A DNA stretch of 64,000 bases, taken from NCBI GenBank assembly GCA_030949705.1, contig JAUZSF010000024.1:1-64000 (forward strand), written 5' to 3'. A program made the translations under genes and the position numbers. Below are positions 16,622-26,580 of this stretch, piece after piece (within the stretch, counting starts at the first letter, position 1; each line of letters starts with the position of its first letter). This DNA comes from Robiginitomaculum sp. (lineage in GTDB: Bacteria > Pseudomonadota > Alphaproteobacteria > Caulobacterales > Maricaulaceae). The notes under the pieces were generated by a model. That model was not told the origin of the DNA. It saw only the letters and a program-made list of their open reading frames with translations, and did no database searches.

Positions 16622-18766
16622 CTAAATCAGTCCCATAAGCGCTGAAGGGGACACACCAGCGCGCCGAGAGCCGGTAATCAGCTTTCCATCCGGGCAATTA
16701 GCAACATTACGCGCTGTGGGGCGCAAGGTCGTAATCACCAGATCCGCAACCCGACAATCTTCGGCCAGATGATCAAGTTGGCGGTTAAACACAACACGGC
16801 GGCCATCTTTTAGCCTGGCAGAACAACCGCTGGCATCACAGGGCAATTGTTTTTTCGCTTTTTTCAGGCGCACAGCGCGTTCAGGGGCGATGGCTAGTGC
16901 GGTTGCAAATTGTTCCAGTTCAAATTGGGATATATCACCAAAACCGATCACGCTTTCCTGCCCCTGGATCTGCACTTTCAAGGCCCCGCCAGTGGACGTA
17001 ACCACCCCGTCGGGCACTGATGTCTGGGTCCATAGCCCCAGGCCAGACAGGATCAGTGCCAGCCCCCAAAGACGACGGCGTTCGCGCATAAGGCATACCA
17101 GCAACAGCCCAATGGTGATCGGTCCTAACACCAACGCCGGAGCAGCATTAATACGGGCCAGCGCCCCGGGATAATGGGCAACCGTATGGGCAATGCCCAT
17201 AATGACATCTAGCCCCCAGCCAGCCAGGGCAAAAAAAGGGGCCCCGGCCCCGATCGGATTGAGCAAGGTGCCAGTCAGCAAAGAAGGCATGACAACAAAG
17301 GTAAAGACCGGCATGGCCGCCATATTGGCAATCAGGCCATATACGGCGGTGCGGTGAAAATAAAAAGCCGCAAAGGGGCCAGTGGCCAGTCCCGCGATCA
17401 AACTGGTCAGCGCCAGAGCCGCCAATATGCCAAGAAAACGCAAAACCAATTGCCATGGTGTGGTCCCTCCCCCCTTTGGCAAAATCTGCCCCCGCATTCC
17501 GACCCATTCATAAAATGCAATCAGCGCCAGCGCGGCGGCAAATGACATTTGAAAGCCTGGCGAAATTACATTTTCCGGCGACAAGGCAATGACGATCAGC
17601 GCAGCCAAAGAAATGGTGCGCAAAGAAAGGGCACGGCGATCAAACAAAACCGCGGCCAACACCACCGCTGTCATGACAAAGGCACGCTGGGTGGGCGCAC
17701 TGGCTCCGGAAAGCAAAAGATAGACAATCGCCACGGCCAGCCCCAGCAAGGCCGCCGGCTTGCGCGCATCATAACGCCGCCCAATTGCCGGTATGGCCGC
17801 CAACACCATGGCCCCGCCGCCAAACACCAACCCGGCCACCAGCCCCATATGCAGGCCCGAAATCGCCAGCATGTGCGCCAGTCCGGCTTCGCGTAAATCA
17901 TCGGCGGTTTCCTCGCTGATAGCACTGCGATCCCCGGTAACCAGCGCCGCGGCCACAGCGCCCTTTTGGCCGCCCAGGTTCTCACGAATACGCAATGCCA
18001 TGCCCCGCCTGATTTTGGCCAGATACAGAGGCGCCGCGCTGGCCGGTTCTGTGGCGGGCATCAAATGCAAATGCCCATAAGAAAACCCGGTGCCACCAAT
18101 TTGCTTGAACCAGGCATCACGGATAAAATTATACCCCCCCGGGAAACTGGCCGCGGCGGGGGCCTGTAACGCGGCGGTGAATCGCACCCGATCACCGGGT
18201 TCGGCATCCTGACGAAAGCTGCTGATGCGAATGTATTTTGGGATTTGGCGGGGTGGCAAACGCCCAAGGGTTTGCGGAGCAATCAGATAGCGCGCCCGAT
18301 GACCGCGTTCCTTATCAACGGCCACCACCCGCCCTTTGCCCCGATAGACGGCGCTCTGTCCCTTTAGGACCGGCGCCGCACGGGCATAACTTCGCCATTG
18401 CGCCACCCCCCATCCCGCCATAAAGGCCGCAATAAGCGCCAAAACAAAACCCAGCCAGACAAATTGGGAGCTGGTAAAACGACGCAGATATATCAGGGCT
18501 ATGGCGCACAACAGAAAGACAAATACAGGCACCGGCCATAATGGTTCATGGCTTGGAAAAAAATAAGCCGCCGCCCCGGCGCAAAATGCCCAGGGTGCCC
18601 AGAGCGAAAAACTGCCCCGGGTGGGGGCCACCACCATGGATTTAATCATACCGGCCCAGAATGGGCGTACCCGACCCCAATGCCAGCGTCTTGCAGATTT
18701 GCTGGCGGCGGCTGTATCCGTGCCGAAAAAGCCCCCAATTGGCTGTGCTTCTTTGCTGTTCGCCAT
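16622..18766 (-). CDS. comEC: ComEC/Rec2-type DNA uptake channel, C-terminus replaced by IS sequence
   Basis: An inner-membrane protein of competence for DNA uptake. The N-terminal part (about 50-130) has several hydrophobic helices, then a DUF4131-like soluble domain (about 130-260), then the competence domain with LAHMLAISGLHMGLVAG, the diagnostic motif, and about eight more helices. A soluble tail follows (LPCDASGCSARLKDGRRV, ADLVIT). The last ten residues, VSPSALMGLI, are encoded by the end of IS copy B from 16653 downwards, so roughly 30-50 native residues are lost. No metallo-beta-lactamase domain is present, which is common in alphaproteobacteria. Function may be impaired. Confidence 0.85.
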   Translation of the reverse strand: MANSKEAQPIGGFFGTDTAAASKSARRWHWGRVRPFWAGMIKSMVVAPTRGSFSLWAPWAFCAGAAAYFFPSHEPLWPVPVFVFLLCAIALIYLRRFTSSQFVWLGFVLALIAAFMAGWGVAQWRSYARAAPVLKGQSAVYRGKGRVVAVDKERGHRARYLIAPQTLGRLPPRQIPKYIRISSFRQDAEPGDRVRFTAALQAPAAASFPGGYNFIRDAWFKQIGGTGFSYGHLHLMPATEPASAAPLYLAKIRRGMALRIRENLGGQKGAVAAALVTGDRSAISEETADDLREAGLAHMLAISGLHMGLVAGLVFGGGAMVLAAIPAIGRRYDARKPAALLGLAVAIVYLLLSGASAPTQRAFVMTAVVLAAVLFDRRALSLRTISLAALIVIALSPENVISPGFQMSFAAALALIAFYEWVGMRGQILPKGGGTTPWQLVLRFLGILAALALTSLIAGLATGPFAAFYFHRTAVYGLIANMAAMPVFTFVVMPSLLTGTLLNPIGAGAPFFALAGWGLDVIMGIAHTVAHYPGALARINAAPALVLGPITIGLLLVCLMRERRRLWGLALILSGLGLWTQTSVPDGVVTSTGGALKVQIQGQESVIGFGDISQFELEQFATALAIAPERAVRLKKAKKQLPCDASGCSARLKDGRRVVFNRQLDHLAEDCRVADLVITTLRPTARNVANCPDGKLITGSRRAGVSPSALMGLI

Positions 18767-18824
18767 CAGACATCATGATAGCATGAGTTTTGATTCATGC
18801 CTCATTTTCTTTACTGGTCCAGCC

Positions 18825-20234
18825 ATGCCTGATGTGATTACCCGCTTTGCCCCCTCTCCCACCGGATTTTTACATATTGGCGGTGCCCGCACGGCGCTGT
18901 TTAACTGGCTCTATGCCCGGGCCAAAGGGGGTAAATTTTTGCTGCGGATCGAGGATACAGACAAGGCCCGCTCCACCCCGGAGGCCAAAGCGGCCATTGT
19001 GGATGGACTTGACTGGCTGGGTCTGGATCATGATGGGGAAATTATATACCAGAGCCAGCGCGCGACACGCCATGGTGAGATTGCTCACCAGCTATTGCAA
19101 ACGGGAGCCGCCTATCGCTGTTATATGACCCCCGAAGAGATCAGCGAAGAGCGCGATGCCGCCCGCCAGGAAGGCCGTGTTTTTCGCTCGCCGTGGCGTG
19201 ACCGGAACGAAGATGAAGCGCCGGCGAACCAGCCATTTGCAGTGCGTATCAAAGCCCCGACCGAAGGGGAAACCCGCATTCATGACGAGGTTCAGGGCGA
19301 GGTTGTATTTGCCAATACAGAACTGGATGATCTGATCCTGTTGCGGGCCGATGGCACGCCGACCTATATGCTGGCGGTGGTGGTTGATGATCATGACATG
19401 CAGATCAGTCACATCATTCGCGGCGATGATCATCTGGTCAATGCGGCACGCCAAGCCCTGATCTATCAGGCCCTGGGCTGGGATATGCCGGTCTTTGCCC
19501 ATATTCCCCTTATCCATGGTCCGGATGGCAAAAAACTATCCAAACGCCATGGAGCGCTGGGGGTCGAGGCCTATCGTGATATGGGCTATTTACCCGAAGC
19601 CATGCGCAATTATCTGGTGCGACTGGGCTGGTCCTATCAGGATCTAGAGATTGCTTCGACTGAAGAATTGCTGGAGGTTTTTGACCTTGGCGGCATTAAC
19701 AAGGCGCCATCCCGGCTGGATTTTGACAAAATGGCCAGCATCAATGCCCATTATCTGCATCTGGCCGATAATGCACGACTGGCAAAACTGGTGCGGGAAC
19801 ACATCCGCCAATTCAAAGACTGGCCAATGGATGCGCAGGCGCAGGCACGCCTGGAAAACGCCATGGAAATTCTAAAAAAACGCGCCAAAACCATTTCCGA
19901 TCTAGCCGATCAGGGGTACTTTCTGGTGCGGTCCCGTCCGATTCCCTTGAGCGGCAAAGTGGCAAAGCCACTAAAAGGGGATGCACTGCCCAGACTAGCA
20001 CGCTTGCGCGAAGTTCTGGCAAAGGAAACGGATTGGACGGCAGATCATTTGGGCGAGTGCCTTCAGGCTTTCGCCGATGAAGAGGGGGTCGGGTTTGGTA
20101 AAATTGGCCAGCCATTACGCGCAGCCCTGACCGGCGGTGCACCGGCACCGGATTTGGGTGCCAGCTGTGCGTTGTTGGGCAAGGCAGAAACGCTGGCGCG
20201 CATAGATGACGCCCTGGCGGCAAGATTGGATTGA
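18825..20234 (+). CDS. gltX: Glutamyl-tRNA synthetase
   Basis: Charges tRNA-Glu in the cytoplasm. The class I signatures are present: FAPSPTGFLHIGGARTALFN near the N-terminus (HIGH-type HIGG) and KLSKRHG near residue 235. The zinc region is reduced, as in many bacterial GltX. About 470 residues from the ATG at 18825, chosen because MPDVITRFAPSP is the conserved start; an upstream in-frame ATG at 18783 would add 14 residues of no family similarity. The gene is divergent from comEC, with about 60 bases between them for both promoters, and lies 54 bases before gltA. Many alphaproteobacteria have a second GltX-like gene, not in this window. Confidence 0.93.
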   Translation: MPDVITRFAPSPTGFLHIGGARTALFNWLYARAKGGKFLLRIEDTDKARSTPEAKAAIVDGLDWLGLDHDGEIIYQSQRATRHGEIAHQLLQTGAAYRCYMTPEEISEERDAARQEGRVFRSPWRDRNEDEAPANQPFAVRIKAPTEGETRIHDEVQGEVVFANTELDDLILLRADGTPTYMLAVVVDDHDMQISHIIRGDDHLVNAARQALIYQALGWDMPVFAHIPLIHGPDGKKLSKRHGALGVEAYRDMGYLPEAMRNYLVRLGWSYQDLEIASTEELLEVFDLGGINKAPSRLDFDKMASINAHYLHLADNARLAKLVREHIRQFKDWPMDAQAQARLENAMEILKKRAKTISDLADQGYFLVRSRPIPLSGKVAKPLKGDALPRLARLREVLAKETDWTADHLGECLQAFADEEGVGFGKIGQPLRAALTGGAPAPDLGASCALLGKAETLARIDDALAARLD

Positions 20235-20288
20235 AAGACGACAAAAAAGAGAGGCGTACATAGCGCCATAATATTGAGATGAGGTCTA

Positions 20289-21599
20289 ATGATGGAAATA
20301 AAGATTAAAAAAACAGATAAAACGGTATTGAGCATTCCGTCCGGCGAAGCTCTGGAACTGCCGGTATATTCGGGCACGGTGGGGCCAGATGTCATCGACA
20401 TACGCGCGCTGTACAAGCATTCAGGCATGTTCACGTTTGATCCGGGCTTTACCTCTACCGCCAGCTGCGAATCCCAGATCACCTATATTGATGGCGGCGA
20501 AGGCACCCTGCTCTATCGCGGCTATCCGATTGACCAGCTTGCCGAACAATCCAATTTCCTCGAAGTTTCGTATTTATTGCTTTATGGCCATTTGCCCACT
20601 TCGGCAGAGATGGCGGAGTTCTCCCACTCCATTACCTATCACACCATGTTGCACACCCAGTTTGATACCTTCTTCAACGGCTTTCGGCGCGATGCGCATC
20701 CCATGGCCATTGTCTGTGGCGCGGTGGGGGCCTTGTCGGCTTTTTATCACGATTCCACCGATATTAATGACCCGGTACAACGCACCGTCGCCAGCCATCG
20801 CATGGTCGCCAAAATGCCTACCATTGCAGCCCGGGCCTATAAATATTCGATTGGCCAGCCGTTTATCGGACCGCGTAATGATTATGGCTATGCGGAAAAT
20901 TTCCTGCGCATGTGCTTTGCCGTGCCAGCAGAAAATTATGATGTAAATCCGATCTTGGCCCGCGCCATGGATCGCATCTTCATCCTGCATGCCGACCATG
21001 AGCAAAATGCCTCGACCTCTACGGTGCGTCTTGCCGGCTCATCCGGGGCCAACCCCTTTGCCTGTATCGCCGCCGGCGTAGCCTGTCTGTGGGGACCGGC
21101 CCATGGCGGTGCCAACGAAGCGGCATTGCGTATGCTCTATGAAATCGGTTCGGTCGATCGCATACCGGAATTCATCAAACGGGCCAAAGACAAGGACGAT
21201 CCCTTCCGTCTGATGGGCTTTGGCCACCGGGTTTACAAAAACTATGATCCACGCGCAAAAATCATGCAACGCACCTGTCACGAAGTGCTGGATGTCACCG
21301 GGCACCGCGATGACCCCATTTTGAAAATTGCGCTGGAACTGGAACGTATCGCCCTTAGCGATGAATATTTTGTTGATCGCAAGCTCTATCCCAATATTGA
21401 TTTCTATTCTGGTATTACCCTGAAGGCCATGGGTTTCCCGACCGATATGTTTACGGTTTTGTTTGCCCTGGCCCGTACCGTGGGCTGGATTGCGCAATGG
21501 TCTGAAATGCTTAGTGACCCATCACAGAAAATCGGGCGCCCGCGCCAGATTTATACCGGCGCGCCGCAACGGGACTATGTGCCGATGGATAATCGCTAG
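20289..21599 (+). CDS. gltA: Citrate synthase, type II
   Basis: Condenses oxaloacetate with acetyl-CoA in the TCA cycle. At 436 residues it has the N-terminal beta domain of the hexameric, NADH-regulated Gram-negative type ([20 protein letters not shown]). Catalytic residues are visible: His in [11 protein letters not shown], His in [15 protein letters not shown] and Asp in NIDFYSG. GAGG lies 5 bases before the ATG. The stop overlaps the stop of lpxB on the other strand by 4 bases, so the two transcripts converge with no visible terminator between them. Confidence 0.95.
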   Translation: MMEIKIKKTDKTVLSIPSGEALELPVYSGTVGPDVIDIRALYKHSGMFTFDPGFTSTASCESQITYIDGGEGTLLYRGYPIDQLAEQSNFLEVSYLLLYGHLPTSAEMAEFSHSITYHTMLHTQFDTFFNGFRRDAHPMAIVCGAVGALSAFYHDSTDINDPVQRTVASHRMVAKMPTIAARAYKYSIGQPFIGPRNDYGYAENFLRMCFAVPAENYDVNPILARAMDRIFILHADHEQNASTSTVRLAGSSGANPFACIAAGVACLWGPAHGGANEAALRMLYEIGSVDRIPEFIKRAKDKDDPFRLMGFGHRVYKNYDPRAKIMQRTCHEVLDVTGHRDDPILKIALELERIALSDEYFVDRKLYPNIDFYSGITLKAMGFPTDMFTVLFALARTVGWIAQWSEMLSDPSQKIGRPRQIYTGAPQRDYVPMDNR

Positions 21600-22783
21600 G
21601 GCCTATTTTGCCAAAATTCATGAATGGCCTCGGCGGCGCGCTGCGCCGTCGGTGGTCCATTCGACCCCATTTTATCGACGGCATCGGCCAGGGCCTTTTG
21701 TTGTCTGGCTCGACTAGTCTCATCATTAAGCAATGTATCCAAGGCCGCCCCTAAGGCCTCTGGCTGGCACGCGCCTTGAATATATTCGGGCACGATCATC
21801 GCCTTGGCCGCCACATTGACCAAAGAGGCAAAGCGGGTTTTGAGCAAGAAAACCTTCAGCAATCCCCAGGTGACCGGATTGACCTTATAACCAACCACCA
21901 TGGGCACTGCGGCGGCGGCCAGTTCCGTTGTAACCGTTCCCGAACAGGCCAGGGCCAGATCCGCCGCGGCAAAGGCATCTTCCTTGTCTGCCTCATCCAG
22001 AAAAATAAGACCTTCAAAGCGTGGGTTATTTATTGCCGCGGCGCGCACCTGTGTCGCAATCGCTTCAGACAGCGGACAGAAAACCGTCAATGCCGGGTTC
22101 TTCGCGCGCACAATCTGAACCGCCTCTATAAACGGCTCCTGCAATTTGGAAAATTCGGCCCGGCGGCTACCAAAGAGAACCAGCATCACCTTGTCTTGCG
22201 GCCCAAGTTTATAGGTTTTGCGCAAAGCCGCCTCATTCCCCTTTCTTTGGCGCGATAGTACCGGGTTGCCAACAAAATGAACCGGCAGAGAGGTATGCTC
22301 GTAAAACGGCGCATCAAACGCATGAATGGTCAGTAATTGATCCACGGTATTGGCCAGGTCAACAGCCCGCCCCGGACGGGAGGCCCAGACCTGTGGCCCT
22401 ACATATTTGATCAGGGTCGTTTGGGGGCGCAAGGCCCGCACGGCCTTGGCCACGCGCATGGTAAAGCCCCAACTGTCCACCAGAACAACAATATCGGCCT
22501 GAAACTCATCAATCATCATGGCCGTTTTTTTTGCCAACTTGCTGATCCGCCACCAGGCCATCAGGCCTTCTACATAACCCAGAACCGATAATTGAGACAT
22601 GGAAATGGGGCTTTCTACCCCCTTTGCCGCCATAGCGGGCCCACCTATGCCAGCAAATACCGCCTTGCCACCGAAACGCTCGTGCAGAGGCTCGATCAGT
22701 TCGGCAGCCAACACATCGCCACTGGCTTCGCCGGCTACCAGAAAGATACGCACCGGGGCGTTGGGTGCCTTTTGCTCTGCCAT
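21596..22783 (-). CDS. lpxB: Lipid-A-disaccharide synthase
   Basis: A GT19 glycosyltransferase joining UDP-2,3-diacylglucosamine and lipid X at the cytoplasmic face of the inner membrane. 395 residues, full length. The N-terminal signature [15 protein letters not shown] and [11 protein letters not shown], the central [16 protein letters not shown] and the C-terminal [21 protein letters not shown] with the N-terminal-switch region are all present. It is the last gene of the lpxD-fabZ-lpxA-lpxI-lpxB series, starting 2 bases after the lpxI stop. Confidence 0.95.
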   Translation of the reverse strand: MAEQKAPNAPVRIFLVAGEASGDVLAAELIEPLHERFGGKAVFAGIGGPAMAAKGVESPISMSQLSVLGYVEGLMAWWRISKLAKKTAMMIDEFQADIVVLVDSWGFTMRVAKAVRALRPQTTLIKYVGPQVWASRPGRAVDLANTVDQLLTIHAFDAPFYEHTSLPVHFVGNPVLSRQRKGNEAALRKTYKLGPQDKVMLVLFGSRRAEFSKLQEPFIEAVQIVRAKNPALTVFCPLSEAIATQVRAAAINNPRFEGLIFLDEADKEDAFAAADLALACSGTVTTELAAAAVPMVVGYKVNPVTWGLLKVFLLKTRFASLVNVAAKAMIVPEYIQGACQPEALGAALDTLLNDETSRARQQKALADAVDKMGSNGPPTAQRAAEAIHEFWQNRP

Positions 22784-22785
22784 GC

Positions 22786-23649
22786 TCAGCCCCCGGCCTT
22801 AGCCCCAAGCATAAAAAGGCCCAAGCGCTCAACTGTGGCCTTGACGGCATCGGGTTCCAGTATCATTACCGCCCCGGCCTCCAGAACCAGACCGGCCAGT
22901 CCAGCCCGTGCAACGCTTTCCACCGTGGACACCCCCACCACAGGCAGATCAATGCGGCGATCCTGGCCGGGCTTAGCCCATTTGGCAAACACGCCACGTC
23001 TTTGTTTCGCTGTGCCACGCAAAGCCTCAGGCAAGCTGGCACAGCGAGCCAGCATCTGTTCGGTTCCCTCTTGCGCCTCTACGGCCAGCACAATGCCTTT
23101 GCAAACCACAGCACTTTGCCCAATATCCATTGCCCCGATTTGGCGGGCAATGTCGCTGGCGCGCTGGCAATCGTCCTGTGACTGGGCACAGGCCTGTTGG
23201 TTGCCAATGACACCGGGCTGCACCAGATAATCCGGCGCAATTTCATCCAAACCCAGCACGGTAAATCCAGCCTTTTCAAAAATACTGATCACGCTGCGCA
23301 ACAAGGCGTCTTCGCCCTGGCGCGCCGCACTTTGCAAGGCTTCTTGAGCGGAATCCGGTATGCCTTTAATGGTAAAATCATCAAAATCCGGGCGGCGGAC
23401 ATTACCGGCAAAGGTGACGGCATCCACACCGGCTTCATAGAGATATTTGCCGATGGGGGTCATATTGTGGATGGAAAATTCCTGGGCAGAAAACCCAGTC
23501 CAATCCTGATCGGCAAATCCACTCAACCGCACAATAGAAACCTTTTTGGCCTTGGCAACGGCCTGTTTGGCCAGCACCAGAGGCAAATCCCCGCCACCGG
23601 CAATAATGCCCAAATGCGCCCAGTCCGCGTTATGTTTGTTAGCAGTCAT
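22786..23649 (-). CDS. lpxI: UDP-2,3-diacylglucosamine pyrophosphatase LpxI
   Basis: Cleaves UDP-2,3-diacylglucosamine to lipid X and UMP; it replaces LpxH in alphaproteobacteria. 287 residues with the conserved GIIAGGGDLPL start, FAGNVRRPDF, and the C-terminal LPVVGVSTVESVARAGLAG segment. It begins within the last codons of lpxA (11-base overlap, ATGACTGCTAA) and is followed directly by lpxB, so the pathway steps are coupled in order. No signal peptide, as expected for a peripheral cytoplasmic enzyme. Confidence 0.93.
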   Translation of the reverse strand: MTANKHNADWAHLGIIAGGGDLPLVLAKQAVAKAKKVSIVRLSGFADQDWTGFSAQEFSIHNMTPIGKYLYEAGVDAVTFAGNVRRPDFDDFTIKGIPDSAQEALQSAARQGEDALLRSVISIFEKAGFTVLGLDEIAPDYLVQPGVIGNQQACAQSQDDCQRASDIARQIGAMDIGQSAVVCKGIVLAVEAQEGTEQMLARCASLPEALRGTAKQRRGVFAKWAKPGQDRRIDLPVVGVSTVESVARAGLAGLVLEAGAVMILEPDAVKATVERLGLFMLGAKAGG

Positions 23650-24439
23650 CGGGTAAACACAAGGGGCGCAAAGAACGCGTCTGAATAAAATCCATAATAT
23701 CCATGGCGGGCTTATCTTGTTTGTACAAGGATTGTGCGTGCTTTAAACGATCTTCAAACAATCCCTCTTTATTGCTGAAAATTGCCTTATAGGCAGCGCG
23801 GGCCTGTTGAATGGAAGCACGGGACATGGCGGCGCGTTGCATACCAATCACGTTTAACCCTTTCAGCTGCGCCGGATTTCCCTGGATCATGCCATAGGGA
23901 ATGACGTCATTGGTTACACATGCCATTGCCCCAACAAAAGCATGATGACCCACACGCACAAATTGATGCACCCCGGCAAACCCGCCAAAACTGGCATAAT
24001 CACCGACCTGCACATAACCGCCCAGCGCCACCGAATTGGCAAGCGTTACATGGTTCCCCACCACGCAATCATGCCCGACATGAGAGCCAACCATGAAAAA
24101 ACCATCATCACCGACAATGGTGATGCCATTGCCCACCGCAGTGCCCGGATGCATGGTTACGTGTTCGCGGATGAGATTGCGCACCCCGATAACCAGGCGA
24201 GTCTGTTCGCCCCTGTATTTCACATCCTGAGGTGCCATGCCCAGAACCGCCTGTGGAAACACCTCGCACCCTTCGCCCAGGGTAACCGATGCAGCAATAT
24301 AGACTTGGCCGTGAATGACGACTCCATCATGCAATTCTGCCCCGGCCTTAATCACGCTAAAGGGGCCAATTTTCACCCCGGCGCCCAATTTGACACCGTG
24401 CTCTACGTCAGCACTCGGATGAATAATGGTATCGCTCAT
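23639..24439 (-). CDS. lpxA: UDP-N-acetylglucosamine acyltransferase
   Basis: First enzyme of lipid A synthesis, transferring a hydroxyacyl chain from ACP. 266 residues of left-handed beta helix made of hexapeptide repeats (IHPSADVEHGVKLGAGVKIG) followed by the helical C-domain (MSRASIQQARAAYKAIFSN). The catalytic His lies in the FGGFAGVHQFVRVGHHAF region. The start at 24439 (MSDTIIHPSA) is preferred because its ATG overlaps the fabZ stop as ATGA. Acyl chain length cannot be read safely by eye. Confidence 0.94.
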   Translation of the reverse strand: MSDTIIHPSADVEHGVKLGAGVKIGPFSVIKAGAELHDGVVIHGQVYIAASVTLGEGCEVFPQAVLGMAPQDVKYRGEQTRLVIGVRNLIREHVTMHPGTAVGNGITIVGDDGFFMVGSHVGHDCVVGNHVTLANSVALGGYVQVGDYASFGGFAGVHQFVRVGHHAFVGAMACVTNDVIPYGMIQGNPAQLKGLNVIGMQRAAMSRASIQQARAAYKAIFSNKEGLFEDRLKHAQSLYKQDKPAMDIMDFIQTRSLRPLCLPDDC

Positions 24440-24912
24440 GCTTTGCTCGGCACGGCCATGGCACTGAATGTGCATTGTGCACACACGGCATCATTGACCC
24501 GTACTTCACCTTCATAGAAATGAATATTGCGACGAATTTTGAGCAATTTGACCGGAATGCGCAAGTAATCTCCTGGCACAACCGGGCGCCTGAACTTACC
24601 TTTTTCTACCCCCAGAAACATGATGGTTTGCTGTCCGGGTTTTAAATCCAGTGTTTTAGAAGATAACAGCGCCCCGGACTGGCCCATTGCCTCGATCAGC
24701 AACACCCCCGGCATCACCGGATTGCCCGGAAAATGCCCTGGGAAAAAAGGCTCATTGGCGCTGACGGCCTTGATGCCGGTAATACTTTGGCCCTCGATAA
24801 ATTCTTCGGCCCGGTCAATCATCAAAAAGGGAAAGCGGTGAGGAAGATAATGGCAAACCTCCTCCAGACTGATGGATTGCCCCCTACCTGCCGGTGCTTC
24901 GGCCACGCCCAT
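24436..24912 (-). CDS. fabZ: 3-hydroxyacyl-[ACP] dehydratase FabZ
   Basis: Dehydrates 3-hydroxyacyl-ACP in fatty acid elongation and competes with LpxA and LpxD for substrate. 158 residues, hot-dog fold. The catalytic His is in LPHRFPFLMIDR and the Glu in PGNPVMPGVLLIEAMGQ. It begins at the base where lpxD stops (24912 shared) and overlaps lpxA by 4, so dehydratase and acyltransferase levels are coupled. Confidence 0.95.
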   Translation of the reverse strand: MGVAEAPAGRGQSISLEEVCHYLPHRFPFLMIDRAEEFIEGQSITGIKAVSANEPFFPGHFPGNPVMPGVLLIEAMGQSGALLSSKTLDLKPGQQTIMFLGVEKGKFRRPVVPGDYLRIPVKLLKIRRNIHFYEGEVRVNDAVCAQCTFSAMAVPSKA

Positions 24913-25931
24913 TATGATACCCCTTTTTTGGTCGCCAAATCACGAAGCGCAATCTGTTCACGCATATAACGGCGCAATGGGCGCGCCGGATGGCCACCCC
25001 AAACCTCGCCATCGGGAATGTTTTTCATCACAGCAGCGGCAGCGGCTATCCGAGCCCCGGTGCCAATCGTAATGTGATCGGCAATACCGGCCCGCCCCCC
25101 CATCATTACATCATTACCCAAAACGGAGCTGCCGGCGATGCCACAAAAAGATGCCAGAACACAGTCTTCGCCGATCTGAACATTATGGGAAACTTGCACA
25201 AGGTTATCGAGTTTTGAGCGCGCACCGATTTGGGTTTGCCCGAATACGGCGCGATCTACTGTAGAATTGGCCCCAATGCGCACCTCATCCCCAAGATATA
25301 CAGAGCCAAAATGCGCGCTAGCAACAATCCCGTTTTCATCAGCAAACACCCCCAGGCCAGGCTCACCCAGAACCGCCCCCGGGCGAATATCCACCCGATC
25401 ACCCATTACGGTAAAGCCGACCACCGCATTAGCCCCAATGATACAATTTTTCCCAAGCACACAGCCGGGGCCAATAACAGCATACGGCCCAATAACCGTG
25501 CCATCACCGATCTGAGCATCAGGGCCAATACAGACCCCGGCCCCGATTTGTACATTTTTACCCAAACGGGCATGGGGGGAGATGGCATACTCGGTAAAAG
25601 AGGCCCGTTTGGGCTGAACCAACAATAATGCCAGCGTATTAAACGCCTCGTCCGGACGTGGACATACCGCCACGGCCTGCACCCCCAAGGCAATCAGAGG
25701 ATCTTTAACATCCTCTGTACAAAGGCATAAACCGGCAGACAGAGAATGCAGGCCTTTTAAATGCCGGGCGCTGCGTACAAAAGCGATCTCGTCGGGGGCC
25801 GCCGTTTCAAGGGCAGCCACATCACAAAGCATGAGGGTATCATCCCCATGTACCAGTGCCGCCCCAGCCGCCAAAGCGGCTGCGCGTACAGTTAGAGGCG
25901 CTTGCAGTTCATAAAAGCGTTTATCACTCAC
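24912..25931 (-). CDS. lpxD: UDP-3-O-(3-hydroxyacyl)glucosamine N-acyltransferase
   Basis: Third step of lipid A synthesis, N-acylating UDP-3-O-acylglucosamine. 339 residues: an N-terminal uridine-binding domain (about 1-110, MSDKRFYELQAPLTV), hexapeptide-repeat beta helix (about 110-300) and a C-terminal helix. The catalytic His is in NLVQVSHNVQIG. It lies 23 bases downstream of skp, in the standard bamA-skp-lpxD-fabZ-lpxA order. Confidence 0.95.
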   Translation of the reverse strand: MSDKRFYELQAPLTVRAAALAAGAALVHGDDTLMLCDVAALETAAPDEIAFVRSARHLKGLHSLSAGLCLCTEDVKDPLIALGVQAVAVCPRPDEAFNTLALLLVQPKRASFTEYAISPHARLGKNVQIGAGVCIGPDAQIGDGTVIGPYAVIGPGCVLGKNCIIGANAVVGFTVMGDRVDIRPGAVLGEPGLGVFADENGIVASAHFGSVYLGDEVRIGANSTVDRAVFGQTQIGARSKLDNLVQVSHNVQIGEDCVLASFCGIAGSSVLGNDVMMGGRAGIADHITIGTGARIAAAAAVMKNIPDGEVWGGHPARPLRRYMREQIALRDLATKKGVS

Positions 25932-25954
25932 GCAGCGGCGCCCCTCTTTTCTGT

Positions 25955-26578
25955 TTATCTGCGCTGTTGGGCCCGGGCCTGCGCTTGTTGCAGTTCCTGT
26001 TGTGTCGGTTTGCGTGGCACCCGCACCCGGTTAACCGGTGTCGTGGTCATAACCGCATCAATTTTTGCAACCACGGCTTCGGTAATATCGACCGCCGACG
26101 TACGATAGAGCGTGGCCTCACCAGGGAGCAGAATTTGAATATTTTTTTCCTTGATAACCTCGTTAACCGCCTTTTCATAGGCCTTGTACGCCGGGGCAAG
26201 GGCCTGTTCGCGAGTGGCCGCCATCTGACGTTGTTTCCAATTCCCCAGCTCGGCAAATTTTTGGCGAATTTCCTGTCCACGGCGTTGTAAATCCGTCCGG
26301 GTTCTCAGCGTTTCCGGCGAAAGCGCTTTGATCTCGGTATTGAGCTGTTGTGCCTGCGTACGCAGTGGTGCCAGCTCGCTTTCGAATTCTTTATCAATGG
26401 TTTTATCCAGTGCCATAAGCTGGTCCGCAATATAAATGCCGACCTTGGATTTAGCCAAAGAAAGTTCCTGGCTGATGACCGCCACCTTGGTGCCGGCTTC
26501 TGCCTTTTGTGCCTGTGCTGGCATTGTCGAGAATGCGCCCAGCAAGGCGAGTGCAATGCTTGTTATTAGAGTTTTCAT
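25955..26578 (-). CDS. skp: OmpH/Skp-family periplasmic chaperone
   Basis: Escorts unfolded outer-membrane proteins to the BAM complex. It has a signal peptide (MKTLITSIALALLGAFSTMP to AQA), then a mostly helical charged region (about 60-170) that would form the coiled-coil tentacles, and an Arg/Gln-rich end. About 207 residues from the ATG at 26578, which I prefer to the TTG two codons upstream. It is 2 bases from the bamA stop. Confidence 0.87.
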   Translation of the reverse strand: MKTLITSIALALLGAFSTMPAQAQKAEAGTKVAVISQELSLAKSKVGIYIADQLMALDKTIDKEFESELAPLRTQAQQLNTEIKALSPETLRTRTDLQRRGQEIRQKFAELGNWKQRQMAATREQALAPAYKAYEKAVNEVIKEKNIQILLPGEATLYRTSAVDITEAVVAKIDAVMTTTPVNRVRVPRKPTQQELQQAQARAQQRR

Positions 26579-26580
26579 GA

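Larger units (their letters stand above)
15143..16653 (-). mobile_element. IS3-family element, copy B, full length, inserted in copy A
   Basis: This copy is bounded by matching inverted ends: TGTCCGTGTTCATATGAAG at 15143 on the plus strand and, read from 16653 on the minus strand, TGTCCCCTTCAGCGCTTATG; both continue TGGGAC-GATTT. Length is 1511 bases. It lies inside orfB of copy A in opposite orientation. Its left neighbour is copy A and its right neighbour is comEC, with no target duplication at the outer flanks, which points to loss of DNA after insertion. Confidence 0.85.

Noticed and set aside
18621-18824. A 68-codon N-terminal extension of gltX
   Set aside because: It overlaps comEC on the other strand and has no family similarity; MPDVITRFAPSP is the conserved start.
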